DNA of 64,000 nt from Prevotella sp. (GTDB taxonomy: Bacteria; Bacteroidota; Bacteroidia; Bacteroidales; Bacteroidaceae): positions 26,344 through 90,343 of the forward strand of contig JAFTFO010000039.1 of the NCBI GenBank assembly GCA_017449495.1, written 5' to 3'. Positions 49,545 to 57,975 of the stretch are shown one piece after another. Position numbers and translations under genes: made by a program. Below the pieces are notes generated by a model, which saw only the letters and a list, made by a program, of their open reading frames with translations, was not told where the DNA came from and searched no databases. Position 1 is the first letter of the stretch. Each line of letters begins with the position of its first letter.

Positions 49545-51935
49545 ATGAAAAAAAAGCTACTAACACTTCTAACCTTTATCTGCCAAATGGCAGCAGCTCA
49601 GCAGCAGGCACCAATGGTACTGAACTATGATAGTCCTGCTAACTATTTCGAAGAGTCACAGCCCATCGGCAACGGCAAGCTCGGTGCCCTGATCTATGGG
49701 GGGACGGATGACAACATCATCTATCTGAACGATATCACCCTATGGACGGGTAAGCCTGTGGACAGGAATCTGGATGCCGACGCCCATCAGTGGATACCAA
49801 AGATTAGAGAGGCATTGTTCAACGAAGATTACGCACTCGCCGACTCCCTGCAATTGCATGTACAAGGGCCGAACTCACAGTTCTACCAGCCTCTTGGTAC
49901 CCTGCATATCAAGGATCTCGGACTGGGAAACGTCAGCGACTACCACCGAAGCCTTAGTCTTGACAGCAGCATCGTGAAGGACAGCTATCTGCGAGATGGT
50001 AGGAAGATAGAGCGCGAGTACTTTGCCTCGAATCCCGACAAGCTTATTGCCATCCGCCTACGGGGCGATATCAACTGTAGGATTGCTCTCACGGCACAAG
50101 TGCCTCATCAGGTGAAAAGCACCCTTGGTCAACTCACAATGACAGGACATGCCACAGGAAATCCACAGGAGAGTATCCACTTCTGTACGATGATTAACGT
50201 GAAGACCGACGGAGAGACGACAGTCAGCGACTCCTCGCTGACGATTACCAACGCCCATGAGGCCATCCTCTACATCGTCAACGAGACCAGTTTCAACGGA
50301 TTCGACAAGCATCCTGTCATGGAAGGAGCACCTTATTTGGAGAATGTCGCCAATGATCTCTGGCATATACAGAACTATAGCTATGACGAGTTCTACTGCC
50401 GTCACCTCGCAGACTACAAAACCATCTACGATCGCGTGAAGATCCGCCTCGATTCCCCATCAAGTACACGGTCGTATTTCGACGGCAATACCAGCGACCT
50501 CCTCAAAGAATACACTAACAATGGTGGCCAAAGCCGCTATCTCGAAGAACTCTATTTCCAATTTGGACGATACCTGCTAATCTCCAGTTCTCGTACACCA
50601 GGTGTGCCAGCCAACCTACAAGGTCTCTGGACACCCCATCTCTGGTCGCCCTGGAGAGGCAACTATACGGTGAATATCAACCTCGAAGAAAACTACTGGC
50701 CTGCCTTTGTGACGAATATGGCGGAGATGGCACAGCCTCTCGACGACTTCGTCCAAGCCCTTGCTGCCAATGGCACGTTTACTGCGAAGAACTACTACGG
50801 CATTGATGAAGGTTGGTGCTCAAGCCATAACTCTGACATCTGGGCGATGACAAACCCTGTCGGTGAAAAAAAAGAGAGTCCAATGTGGGCGAACTGGAAT
50901 ATGGGCGGCGCGTGGCTTGTAAACACACTTTGGGAGCGCTATCAGTTCACGCAAGATCTGACCTATCTACGTTCCGTTGTCTATCCGCTAATGAAAGGGG
51001 CTGCACACTTCTGCCTTCGTTGGCTTATCGACAACCCCAAAGCGCATGGTGAATTGATTACCGCCCCAAGTACGTCGCCAGAGAATGAGTATATCACTGA
51101 CAAAGGTTATCACGGTGTCACCTGTTATGGCGGCACAGCCGACCTTGCCATCATCCGTGAACTTTTTGTTAACACACTTGCAGCAGGGAAGATTTTAGGG
51201 GAGAAGAAGATGATAAGTACCAGTCTTCATAAGGATATCGAAAAGGCTCTCGCCCGACTGCATCCTTATACGATAGGCCACATGGGTGATCTGAACGAAT
51301 GGTACTACGACTGGGACGACAAAGATTTCAAGCATCGTCACCAGAGTCATCTCATCGGCCTCTATCCAGGTCATCACCTCACAGATGCTGCCTTACAGAA
51401 AGCGGCTAAACGTACCTTGGAGATCAAAGGTGATGAGACGACAGGCTGGAGTACAGGCTGGCGCATCAATCTCTGGGCACGACTGAAAGACGGAGAGAAA
51501 GCCCATCAGATATACCGTAAACTGCTCACTGCTGTTGCCCCCGAGCACAGCAACTATCCCAACTATAGTTATGGAGGTGGCACCTATCCTAATCTCTTTG
51601 ATGCCCACCCGCCCTTCCAGATTGATGGGAACTTCGGAGGTACCGCTGGAGTCTGCGAGATGCTGATGCAAAGCCATCAGCAAACTGCCAATAGTAAACA
51701 GCCAGGCTCCGTCATTGAACTCCTCCCAGCCCTGCCAGAGGTTTGGAAAGATGGTGCTGTCAGCGGACTCTGTGCACGTGGTGGGTATGAGGTGTCGTTT
51801 GAATGGAAGGACGCTAAGGTCCGTACATGCAGCATTAAAGCCCGTAAGAACGGAACTGTTACCTTATTATATAATGGACAGCAGAAGACGTTTAAACTCA
51901 AGGCTGGCCAGACGATGCCAGTAAAAACTTGGTGA
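49545..51935 (+). CDS. GH95 family alpha-L-fucosidase/galactosidase
   Basis: The 796-residue secreted glycoside hydrolase begins MKKKLLTLLTFICQMAAAQQ (signal peptide). The N-terminal beta-sandwich carries FEESQPIGNGKLGALIYGG and IIYLNDITLWTGKP, typical of GH95. The (alpha/alpha)6 barrel has RTPGVPANLQGLWTPHLWSPWRGNYTVNINLEENYWPAF, then TAPSTSPENEY, HRHQSHLIGLYPGHH and LFDAHPPFQIDGNFGGTAGVCEML. GH95 enzymes act on 1,2-alpha-fucosyl or related galactosyl linkages of host and plant glycans. ATG 49545 is preferred because it places the signal peptide first; ATG 49512, overlapping the permease stop, would add 11 residues. It overlaps the 3' end of DUF3109 by 38 nt. Confidence 0.94.
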   Translation: MKKKLLTLLTFICQMAAAQQQAPMVLNYDSPANYFEESQPIGNGKLGALIYGGTDDNIIYLNDITLWTGKPVDRNLDADAHQWIPKIREALFNEDYALADSLQLHVQGPNSQFYQPLGTLHIKDLGLGNVSDYHRSLSLDSSIVKDSYLRDGRKIEREYFASNPDKLIAIRLRGDINCRIALTAQVPHQVKSTLGQLTMTGHATGNPQESIHFCTMINVKTDGETTVSDSSLTITNAHEAILYIVNETSFNGFDKHPVMEGAPYLENVANDLWHIQNYSYDEFYCRHLADYKTIYDRVKIRLDSPSSTRSYFDGNTSDLLKEYTNNGGQSRYLEELYFQFGRYLLISSSRTPGVPANLQGLWTPHLWSPWRGNYTVNINLEENYWPAFVTNMAEMAQPLDDFVQALAANGTFTAKNYYGIDEGWCSSHNSDIWAMTNPVGEKKESPMWANWNMGGAWLVNTLWERYQFTQDLTYLRSVVYPLMKGAAHFCLRWLIDNPKAHGELITAPSTSPENEYITDKGYHGVTCYGGTADLAIIRELFVNTLAAGKILGEKKMISTSLHKDIEKALARLHPYTIGHMGDLNEWYYDWDDKDFKHRHQSHLIGLYPGHHLTDAALQKAAKRTLEIKGDETTGWSTGWRINLWARLKDGEKAHQIYRKLLTAVAPEHSNYPNYSYGGGTYPNLFDAHPPFQIDGNFGGTAGVCEMLMQSHQQTANSKQPGSVIELLPALPEVWKDGAVSGLCARGGYEVSFEWKDAKVRTCSIKARKNGTVTLLYNGQQKTFKLKAGQTMPVKTW

Positions 51936-52533
51936 CATCCAGCAATTCCTGATACCAAGCATCACCAAAACGGCGGATCAGCGGCTCACGCAGGAACTGG
52001 TATAGCCGGATGTCTTTCTCAATACCCTTGGCCACAGCCATCTTACAAACCTCCCAACGGTTGTAGTTGAGTCCTATGAGACCATTGCCTAATCGTTTTT
52101 CACGGATAGGGTATAAGGCACAGCTGATAGGCTTACAGAACTGTGTCTTGCCTCTTCTATAAGCCTTCTCCAAGGCACAGAGGCAACAGTCTCGGACAGG
52201 CTGTTGTGTATAGAAATCCTCAATATCAGCGTAATAGGTGAACACACAATCCTTGCCTCGGACAATGCTCGTCACCAGGTCACCTTCCTTATCTGTATAC
52301 GCCACCCCCTGTTTGTCGATGACGGCTTGGGCAGATGCAGAGAGATCACCCCACACAGCATCCAAACAATCTTCAATCTCCGCGATTTCATCGAGTGTCA
52401 CAGGGGCTCCTGCGTCACCCTCGACGCAACACATTCCTTTGCAAACGCTGAGATCACAGCAGAACTTCTCTGTCAGGATATCCGACGAGAGCAGCACATC
52501 GCCTACTTGGATAATGGGAGGAAGGGAGGTCAC
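51898..52533 (-). CDS. DUF3109 family protein (cysteine-rich)
   Basis: The product of about 211 residues has ILTEKFCCDLSVCKGMCCVEGDAGAPVTLDEIAEIED, the family's conserved N-terminal Cys cluster. VRGKDCVFTYYADIEDFYTQQPVRDCCLCALEKAYRRGKTQFCKPISCALYPI holds a second set of cysteines. Together they likely bind a metal or Fe-S cluster. Function unknown. GTG 52533 is chosen as start because family members begin a few residues before the IIQVGDVLLS-type segment. The frame is open upstream into ung, but that part is only a shadow. It is the last gene of the gpmI-ndk-ung series. Confidence 0.88.
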   Translation of the reverse strand: MTSLPPIIQVGDVLLSSDILTEKFCCDLSVCKGMCCVEGDAGAPVTLDEIAEIEDCLDAVWGDLSASAQAVIDKQGVAYTDKEGDLVTSIVRGKDCVFTYYADIEDFYTQQPVRDCCLCALEKAYRRGKTQFCKPISCALYPIREKRLGNGLIGLNYNRWEVCKMAVAKGIEKDIRLYQFLREPLIRRFGDAWYQELLDVTKFLLASSGQP

Positions 52534-52555
52534 AATTAGTATTTTGAAAAGATGA

Positions 52556-53221
52556 CTACCATACAATAGGCGACAACCCATTTTGCTCCAAATAGGTGTT
52601 GCAGCGGGAGAACTGGTGCTGTCCAAACCAACCACCACGATTCGCACTAAGAGGTGAAGGGTGTACTGATTCGAGTACAAGGTTCTTTTGTCTGTCGATC
52701 ATATAGGCCTTACTACGGGCATAACCACCCCATAGCATATAGACAATATGTTCACGCTGTGTGGCTAATGATTGGATAGCGGCATCGGTAAACCTCTGCC
52801 ACCCTAAAGTAGAGTGGCTGTTAGCCTGATGCGCCCTGACTGTCAGCGAAGCATTGAGCAGCAGCACACCCTGTTCAGCCCAGCGCGTCAGATTGCCAGA
52901 GGTGGGGATAGGGGTGCCAAGATCTGCCTGAATCTCTTTGAAGATATTTTGCAAGGAAGGAGGAAACATCACCCCATCCTGTACGGAGAAGCTCAGCCCG
53001 TGGGCCTGTCCCGGCTCATGATAGGGATCTTGTCCGATAATCACCACCTTCACCTGATCAAAGGGACACAGGTTAAAGGCATTGAAAATCAATTTGCCAG
53101 GAGGATAGCAGATGGTCTGCATATACTCCTGGCGCACAGCCTCTGTCAGCTGTGTGAAATAAGGCTTCTCAAACTCCTGTCCAAGATGCACCTTCCATGA
53201 GGATTCTATCTGTACATTCAT
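52556..53221 (-). CDS. ung: Uracil-DNA glycosylase, family 1
   Basis: It removes uracil from DNA to start base-excision repair. The 221-residue protein has VVIIGQDPYHEPGQAHGLSFSV with catalytic Asp65. FPPSLQNIFKEIQADLG, VLLLNASLTVRAHQANSH and LESVHPSPLSANRGGWFG (the His-containing Leu-loop) complete all family motifs. Its start codon overlaps the ndk stop by one base, so it is translated with ndk. Confidence 0.97.
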   Translation of the reverse strand: MNVQIESSWKVHLGQEFEKPYFTQLTEAVRQEYMQTICYPPGKLIFNAFNLCPFDQVKVVIIGQDPYHEPGQAHGLSFSVQDGVMFPPSLQNIFKEIQADLGTPIPTSGNLTRWAEQGVLLLNASLTVRAHQANSHSTLGWQRFTDAAIQSLATQREHIVYMLWGGYARSKAYMIDRQKNLVLESVHPSPLSANRGGWFGQHQFSRCNTYLEQNGLSPIVW

Positions 53222-53685
53222 TATTTTGCTTCGCCGTCGCCGTAGATATAGCCGAAGGCGCCGCTGGTATAGTCGAAGATCTCTTCGTCGCGGAAGAAAC
53301 GCTTTAGCTCAATCTCTGCGTTCGACGTTGAGTCGCTGGCATGCACAATATTCTGCTGGTTGCTCATCGAGTAGTCACCACGGATAGTTCCCGGTGCTGC
53401 CTCACGTCCATTAGTGGAGCCAGTCATGGTACGCACCACCTGTACGGCATCCACACCCTCGAGGGCGAGTGCCACCACGGGCGAGGCCTGCATGGAGGCT
53501 GCCAGCGACGGGAAGAAGGGACGGTCTACGAGGTGGGCATAGTGCTCACGCAGGATCTCGTCGGAGAGCTGCATCATCTTCATGCCTGCCACGCGCAATC
53601 CACGACGCTCAAAACGGTTCACGATCTCACCAATCAGCTGTCGCTGTACGCAGCTGGGCTTCAGTAATACAAGGGTCTTTTCCAT
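53221..53685 (-). CDS. ndk: Nucleoside diphosphate kinase
   Basis: It transfers the gamma-phosphate from ATP to NDPs through a phosphohistidine. The 154-residue protein has KTLVLLKPSCVQRQLIGEIVNRFERRGLRVAGMKMM and TMTGSTNGREAAPGTIRGDYS. NIVHASDS contains the active His115. The typical C-terminal tail (FRDEEIFDYTS) follows. It lies 13 nt after gpmI and overlaps ung by one base. Confidence 0.97.
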   Translation of the reverse strand: MEKTLVLLKPSCVQRQLIGEIVNRFERRGLRVAGMKMMQLSDEILREHYAHLVDRPFFPSLAASMQASPVVALALEGVDAVQVVRTMTGSTNGREAAPGTIRGDYSMSNQQNIVHASDSTSNAEIELKRFFRDEEIFDYTSGAFGYIYGDGEAK

Positions 53686-53698
53686 ATTGGTAATGTTT

Positions 53699-55222
53699 TT
53701 AGTTGTCTGAGATGAGGCACTCGCCAGTCATATCGCTCGGCTGCTCCAGTCCCATGATGTGGAGGATAGAGGGAGCGACGTCGGCCAGACGACCGTCCTT
53801 CACCGTAGCCGAGTTGTTGTTCGTCACGTAGATGAACGGCACGGGGTTCAGCGAGTGAGCGGTGTTCGGCGTACCATCGGGGTTGATGGCGTTGTCGGCA
53901 TTACCGTGGTCGGCAATGATGATGGCCTCGTAATCGTTGGCCTTGGCAGCCTCGATGACCTCACGCACACAGTTGTCAACGGCCCAGACAGCCTTGGCGA
54001 TGGCATTGTAGACACCCGTATGACCCACCATATCACCATTGGCGAAGTTCACCACGATAAAGTCGTACTCCTGCGTGTTGATGGCACCCACCAGCTTGTC
54101 CTTCACCTCGTAGGCACTCATCTCGGGCTTCAAATCGTAAGTAGCCACCTTCGGCGAAGCCACGAGGATACGGTCCTCACCCTCATACGGTGCCTCGCGG
54201 CCACCGTTGAAGAAGAAGGTCACGTGAGCGTACTTCTCGGTCTCGGCCGTATGGAGCTGCTTCAGCCCCTTCTTGCTCAGGTATTCGCCAAGGGTATCCT
54301 CTACGTTCTCCTTCGGGAAGAGGATGTGAACACCTGTGAACTTGGCATCGTATGGGGTCATGCAGTAGTACTGCAGGCCGGGGATGGTCTTCATACCCTG
54401 CTCAGGCATATCCTCCTGCGTCAGGGCGATGGTCATCTCCTTGGCACGGTCGTTGCGGAAGTTGATGAAGATCACCACGTCGCCCTCCTCGATGCAGCCG
54501 TTGACGCTGGCATTGTGAATAGGCTTGATGAACTCATCCGTCACGCCGTCGTCGTAACTCTCCTGCATAGCCTGCACCATATCGACAGACTGCTTACCAG
54601 TACCTTTCACGATCAGGTCGTAGCCCTCCTTCACGCGCTCCCAGCGCTTGTCGCGGTCCATCGCATAGAAGCGACCCACGATCGAGGCGATGGCTGCGTC
54701 GTTCTTGTCGCAGACTGCCTGCACCTGCTCAATGAAGCCCTTACCAGAGTGAGGATCGGTATCACGGCCGTCCATATAGCAATGTACGAACACCTGGTTC
54801 TTCAGGCCGTAAGCCTTACCAATCTCGATGAGCTTGAAGAGGTGGTCGAGGCTTGAGTGCACACCACCATCGGAGGTCAGGCCCATCAGGTGGAGCTTCT
54901 TACCCTTCTCCTTGGCGTATGTATAGGCAGCCTTCACCTGCGGGTTCTCCATGATGGAGCCGTCCTTGCAGGCACGGTTGATCTTCACAAGGTCCTGATA
55001 CACGATGCGACCAGCACCGATATTGAGGTGACCCACCTCAGAGTTACCCATCTGTCCGTCGGGCAGACCCACGTCTTCACCTGAAGCTGCCAACTGAGAG
55101 TGGGCCGATGTAGCTGTTAACAAGTCGAGATACGGAGTCGGGGTGTTATAGATCACGTCACCCTTACCATGCTTACCGATTCCCCATCCGTCGAGAATCA
55201 TCAAAAGTGCTTTCTTTGCCAT
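53699..55222 (-). CDS. gpmI: 2,3-bisphosphoglycerate-independent phosphoglycerate mutase
   Basis: This Mn-dependent enzyme of glycolysis interconverts 3- and 2-phosphoglycerate. The 507-residue protein begins [22 protein letters not shown] (metal-binding Asp). [23 protein letters not shown] carries the phosphorylated Ser, and [14 protein letters not shown] and [30 protein letters not shown] (second metal site) follow. Start ATG 55222 follows a TACCTTTG box, so the in-frame upstream start near 55297 is excluded. It is the first gene of a compact gpmI-ndk-ung-DUF3109 operon. Confidence 0.97.
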   Translation of the reverse strand: MAKKALLMILDGWGIGKHGKGDVIYNTPTPYLDLLTATSAHSQLAASGEDVGLPDGQMGNSEVGHLNIGAGRIVYQDLVKINRACKDGSIMENPQVKAAYTYAKEKGKKLHLMGLTSDGGVHSSLDHLFKLIEIGKAYGLKNQVFVHCYMDGRDTDPHSGKGFIEQVQAVCDKNDAAIASIVGRFYAMDRDKRWERVKEGYDLIVKGTGKQSVDMVQAMQESYDDGVTDEFIKPIHNASVNGCIEEGDVVIFINFRNDRAKEMTIALTQEDMPEQGMKTIPGLQYYCMTPYDAKFTGVHILFPKENVEDTLGEYLSKKGLKQLHTAETEKYAHVTFFFNGGREAPYEGEDRILVASPKVATYDLKPEMSAYEVKDKLVGAINTQEYDFIVVNFANGDMVGHTGVYNAIAKAVWAVDNCVREVIEAAKANDYEAIIIADHGNADNAINPDGTPNTAHSLNPVPFIYVTNNNSATVKDGRLADVAPSILHIMGLEQPSDMTGECLISDN

Positions 55223-55263
55223 AATCTTATTACTAATTAAACGTACGTTCTTAAAATCGCCTG

Positions 55264-55271
55264 CAAAGGTA
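55264..55271 (-). promoter_or_regulatory. -7 promoter box TACCTTTG for the gpmI operon
   Basis: It reads TACCTTTGCA on the minus strand, 41 nt before ATG 55222. Confidence 0.7.
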
Positions 55272-55286
55272 CAAATAATTTCGGAA

Positions 55287-55958
55287 TTATTCACCAAAAT
55301 CCAGACTTAATTGTCCGTCGCCCAGCAGATTGTAGCTCTTGCGGTGGTAGGGCGTGATGCCGAACTGCTTGATGGCCTCGCGGTGTTTCTTCGTGGGATA
55401 GCCCTTGTTCGAGAGCCAGTCATATTGCGGATACTCCTCTGCCAACTGGTTCATGTAGTCGTCACGATAGGTCTTGGCGAGGATGCTCGCAGCCGCTATC
55501 GACAGATATTTCCCGTCGCCCTTCACGATGGTGGTATAACAAGGGGACGGTTCTTTTGTTACATCGCCCGATGTAACAAAAGAACCGTCCCCTTGTTTGG
55601 TCTGTTTAGGGATCCAAGGCTTGAAGCGGTTACCATCCACGATGATGGCCTCTGGGCGCACCTTCAACTGGTCCAGCGCCCTATGCATGGCCAGTATCGA
55701 GGCGTTCAAGATATTGATTTTGTCGATTTCATCGGGCGTGACGATGCCCACAGCCCAAGCCACAGCATCGCGCTCGATGATCTCGCGAAGCTGATAACGC
55801 TTCTTCTCCGATAGTTGCTTCGAGTCGTTCAGCAGTTCGTTCTGGTAGCCCTCAGGCAGTATGACTGCCGCGGCATACACACTCCCAGCCAGACAGCCGC
55901 GCCCCGCCTCGTCGCAGCCGGCCTCTATCTTCCCTTCGTAATAATGACTTAGTAACAT
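55287..55958 (-). CDS. rnhB: Ribonuclease HII carrying an in-frame palindromic insertion
   Basis: It degrades the RNA strand of RNA-DNA hybrids and single ribonucleotides in DNA. The 223-residue protein has [23 protein letters not shown] (Asp16, Glu17) and [21 protein letters not shown] (Asp108) and [23 protein letters not shown] (last catalytic Asp) follow, with [23 protein letters not shown] near the C-terminus. Between GNRFKPW and YTTIVKGD, where the family has only a few residues, about 20-25 extra residues occur ([19 protein letters not shown]). They are encoded by a nearly perfect DNA palindrome. All catalytic residues are intact, so the enzyme is probably functional with an added surface loop. 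Confidence 0.95.
   Translation of the reverse strand: MLLSHYYEGKIEAGCDEAGRGCLAGSVYAAAVILPEGYQNELLNDSKQLSEKKRYQLREIIERDAVAWAVGIVTPDEIDKINILNASILAMHRALDQLKVRPEAIIVDGNRFKPWIPKQTKQGDGSFVTSGDVTKEPSPCYTTIVKGDGKYLSIAAASILAKTYRDDYMNQLAEEYPQYDWLSNKGYPTKKHREAIKQFGITPYHRKSYNLLGDGQLSLDFGE
55538..55597. repeat. Palindrome with 29-bp arms inside rnhB
   Basis: The left arm 55538-55566 and right arm 55569-55597 are exact reverse complements around a 2-nt centre. The arm includes AAGGGGACGGTTCTTTTG. It encodes residues 121-141 of RNase HII without breaking the frame. Confidence 0.97.
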
Positions 55959-55978
55959 CCGTTTTCTCTTAAACGATG

Positions 55979-55986
55979 CAAAGATA
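55979..55986 (-). promoter_or_regulatory. -7 promoter box TATCTTTG for rnhB
   Basis: It reads TATCTTTGCA on the minus strand, 20 nt before ATG 55958. Confidence 0.7.
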
Positions 55987-56110
55987 CGTCATTTTTCGGA
56001 AAGTACCAAATGTTTTCCGGCTATTTCTATATCTCGATAACAGTACCGAGGGCAGCTTTCAGAGGTACTGTAGGCCGATGTCTTTATCCCTAAGGAGGCT
56101 ATTCTTGCTT

Positions 56111-56174
56111 GTTTGACCTCGGTCAAACAATCGTTTGACGGCCGTCAGTCAATCGTTTGACCTTGGTCAAACGA
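56111..56174. repeat. Cluster of TTTGACC/GGTCAAA palindromes
   Basis: GTTTGACC-tc-GGTCAAAC lies at 56111-56128, TTTGACGGCCGTCAGTCAA near 56134-56152 with GACGGCCGTC at its centre, and TCGTTTGACC-tt-GGTCAAACGA at 56153-56174. The remaining 55987-56259 gap shows a CTTAGGA/TCCTAAG-type fragment and no gene. Confidence 0.85.
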
Positions 56175-56259
56175 TCAAAAGGTGCCTTCTTAGGAAAAGA
56201 GTGCCCACCACAAAGGTGCCCTAACCCTCGTGTGGACACTTTCCTTTTATTGGGATAGA

Positions 56260-57150
56260 TTAACGTAATGTGAAGACAAACTCCATGTCAGTACCATCCA
56301 CATTGCCTTTGAGTATCAATTTACACCTCTCTGGGGCCTTCTCAAAGGATACCGAAGCGCTACCTGTGAACAGCGAAATGGCATGCGCTTTGTCGTTCCA
56401 GGTGTAAGTCAGGTTGCCTAAATCCATTTGTTGCCAGCGCCATACACCCACGTCGGCTTTGCGGTTCTGATAGTTGATTGCGAACAGCCCCTTGGAATCG
56501 AAGTAGATACCCAGAATGATGGTGTTAGCGTCAAACTGATCCTTCAGTGTTCCGAAGTTTTCTTCATACCACGCTTTGACGTCATACAGATTGACGGGCA
56601 CCTTGAACTCCTTGCCAAGTTTTGTGGTTCCGACAACGGCGGTGGCCATGACTTTCTCAATGGTCCACGGACGGCTGCACAAATTGTTGGTCTGTACGCC
56701 TGCGGTCACAGATGACCCGGGATCAATGGCGCCAGTAGTCTTGATGGTCGTTCCGTTCTTCCATGTGATGCTGACATCATAGTTCTTTCCAGATGGCTCG
56801 TACGAGATGGTCATACCGTTGTCAAACGTGAACTTGCCGCCGCTGTACGTGTATTTGCCGAACTCATAAGTGAGTTCATCATTGCCAGCTCGTGTTGATC
56901 TTGTCAGATTAGCACCTTCACGGGTAATCATATAGGCGCCACTCTCCATCATGCGAAGCTGCTTGATGCCTTCAGCGTTGTCCCCCGTGATATTCATGAT
57001 CGTTGCCTCATCCTTGTAGGTTGGGCTGCTGAGTTCCACGTTGGTGCCTTTGCCGCCATCAGGCAGATCGTCATTATCGTCGCCCCCGCAGGCCACAAAG
57101 GAGAGAAGGGCTGTGGCTGCAAGGGTCATCATCAAATAAATCTTCTTCAT
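56260..57150 (-). CDS. Lipoprotein of unknown function (296 aa)
   Basis: It begins MKKIYLMMTLAATALLSFVACGG (lipobox FVAC, Cys21), followed by a flexible GDDNDDLPDGGKG linker. The mature part is beta-rich (YEFGKYTYSGGKFTFDNGMTISYEP, then DANTIILGIYFDSKGLFAINYQN and ISLFTGSASVSFEKAPERCKLILKG). No family recognised; it resembles the varied surface lipoproteins of Prevotella. It is 12 nt downstream of the outer-membrane protein gene, third in an operon with the LRR protein. Confidence 0.8.
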   Translation of the reverse strand: MKKIYLMMTLAATALLSFVACGGDDNDDLPDGGKGTNVELSSPTYKDEATIMNITGDNAEGIKQLRMMESGAYMITREGANLTRSTRAGNDELTYEFGKYTYSGGKFTFDNGMTISYEPSGKNYDVSITWKNGTTIKTTGAIDPGSSVTAGVQTNNLCSRPWTIEKVMATAVVGTTKLGKEFKVPVNLYDVKAWYEENFGTLKDQFDANTIILGIYFDSKGLFAINYQNRKADVGVWRWQQMDLGNLTYTWNDKAHAISLFTGSASVSFEKAPERCKLILKGNVDGTDMEFVFTLR

Positions 57151-57162
57151 AACTGTCGTTGA

Positions 57163-57918
57163 TTAGAACAATCTGTAGGTGAAACGGATGGTCAGTACGG
57201 GCCATACGGGGAACTTGGAGATAACGTCGTAGTATTTGTTGCTCTCGCTGCCTAAGTCATCCTTCGTCACTTCCAGATCCATGCCTGTTTGCTTCTCATA
57301 CACTTTGGGCTTGCCCCAGAACTGCACACCAAGGTCGCCGCTGACACCGAAGCGCTTGCGGGGGACGGAACGCCCGAAGCCAATGCCGACGTATGGCCTG
57401 AACGAATTGACCTTGATAGCACCATGGGCGTAGCCGTTCTGGTCGAAGCCAACGATATAGTCGCCGATAACGATACCTTCACCAGGTTCGAAGTCCTTTA
57501 CGGGGATAAGGTTCTCGAGTGTGGCCACTTCATCGGTCCCAAAATAGAATCCAGCGGTAGCATGGAACGAGTATTCGGGGAAGGGGTAAACGTCTAATAG
57601 CAGATGGCCAGTGCTGAAATGACTCTTTCCTTCTGCCTCGGTCTTACCTCTTTCCTTTTTGCCCTTTGCCCTATAGTCCACATCCTCCTTGTATTTGAAG
57701 GTGGGGAAGAAGTTGTAGCCGGCACGCACCTGAAGATACTCGGTGATAGGGGCAGCCACGTCGATTCCGACACCAGTAGTACCCGCTGTGAGGCCTACCG
57801 ACAGGTGGTCGAAGATGCCAAACTCATCCACTTCGTCCTGTGCCTGTACAGGTTGTGGAAACAAGGTCATTGCCAAGGCGGTTATTGCCGCGAGGCAGAG
57901 CGCATTAGTTTTTTTCAT
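57163..57918 (-). CDS. Outer-membrane beta-barrel protein
   Basis: The 251-residue protein has signal peptide MKKTNALCLAAITALAMTLFPQPVQAQ. Barrel strands follow (LSVGLTAGTTGVGIDVAAPITEYLQVRAGYNFFPTF, HFSTGHLLLDVYPFPEYSFHATAGFYFG, RPYVGIGFGRSVP). It ends PVWPVLTIRFTYRLF, the alternating aromatic C-terminal strand of outer-membrane proteins. ATG 57918 is chosen; ATG 57924 adds two residues. Second gene of the LRR-barrel-lipoprotein operon. Role unknown. Confidence 0.85.
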   Translation of the reverse strand: MKKTNALCLAAITALAMTLFPQPVQAQDEVDEFGIFDHLSVGLTAGTTGVGIDVAAPITEYLQVRAGYNFFPTFKYKEDVDYRAKGKKERGKTEAEGKSHFSTGHLLLDVYPFPEYSFHATAGFYFGTDEVATLENLIPVKDFEPGEGIVIGDYIVGFDQNGYAHGAIKVNSFRPYVGIGFGRSVPRKRFGVSGDLGVQFWGKPKVYEKQTGMDLEVTKDDLGSESNKYYDVISKFPVWPVLTIRFTYRLF

Positions 57919-57975
57919 ACGCAAGAATGTTGATTAATGAATACTTTATCAATATTGGTTTGTGATTAATTATGA

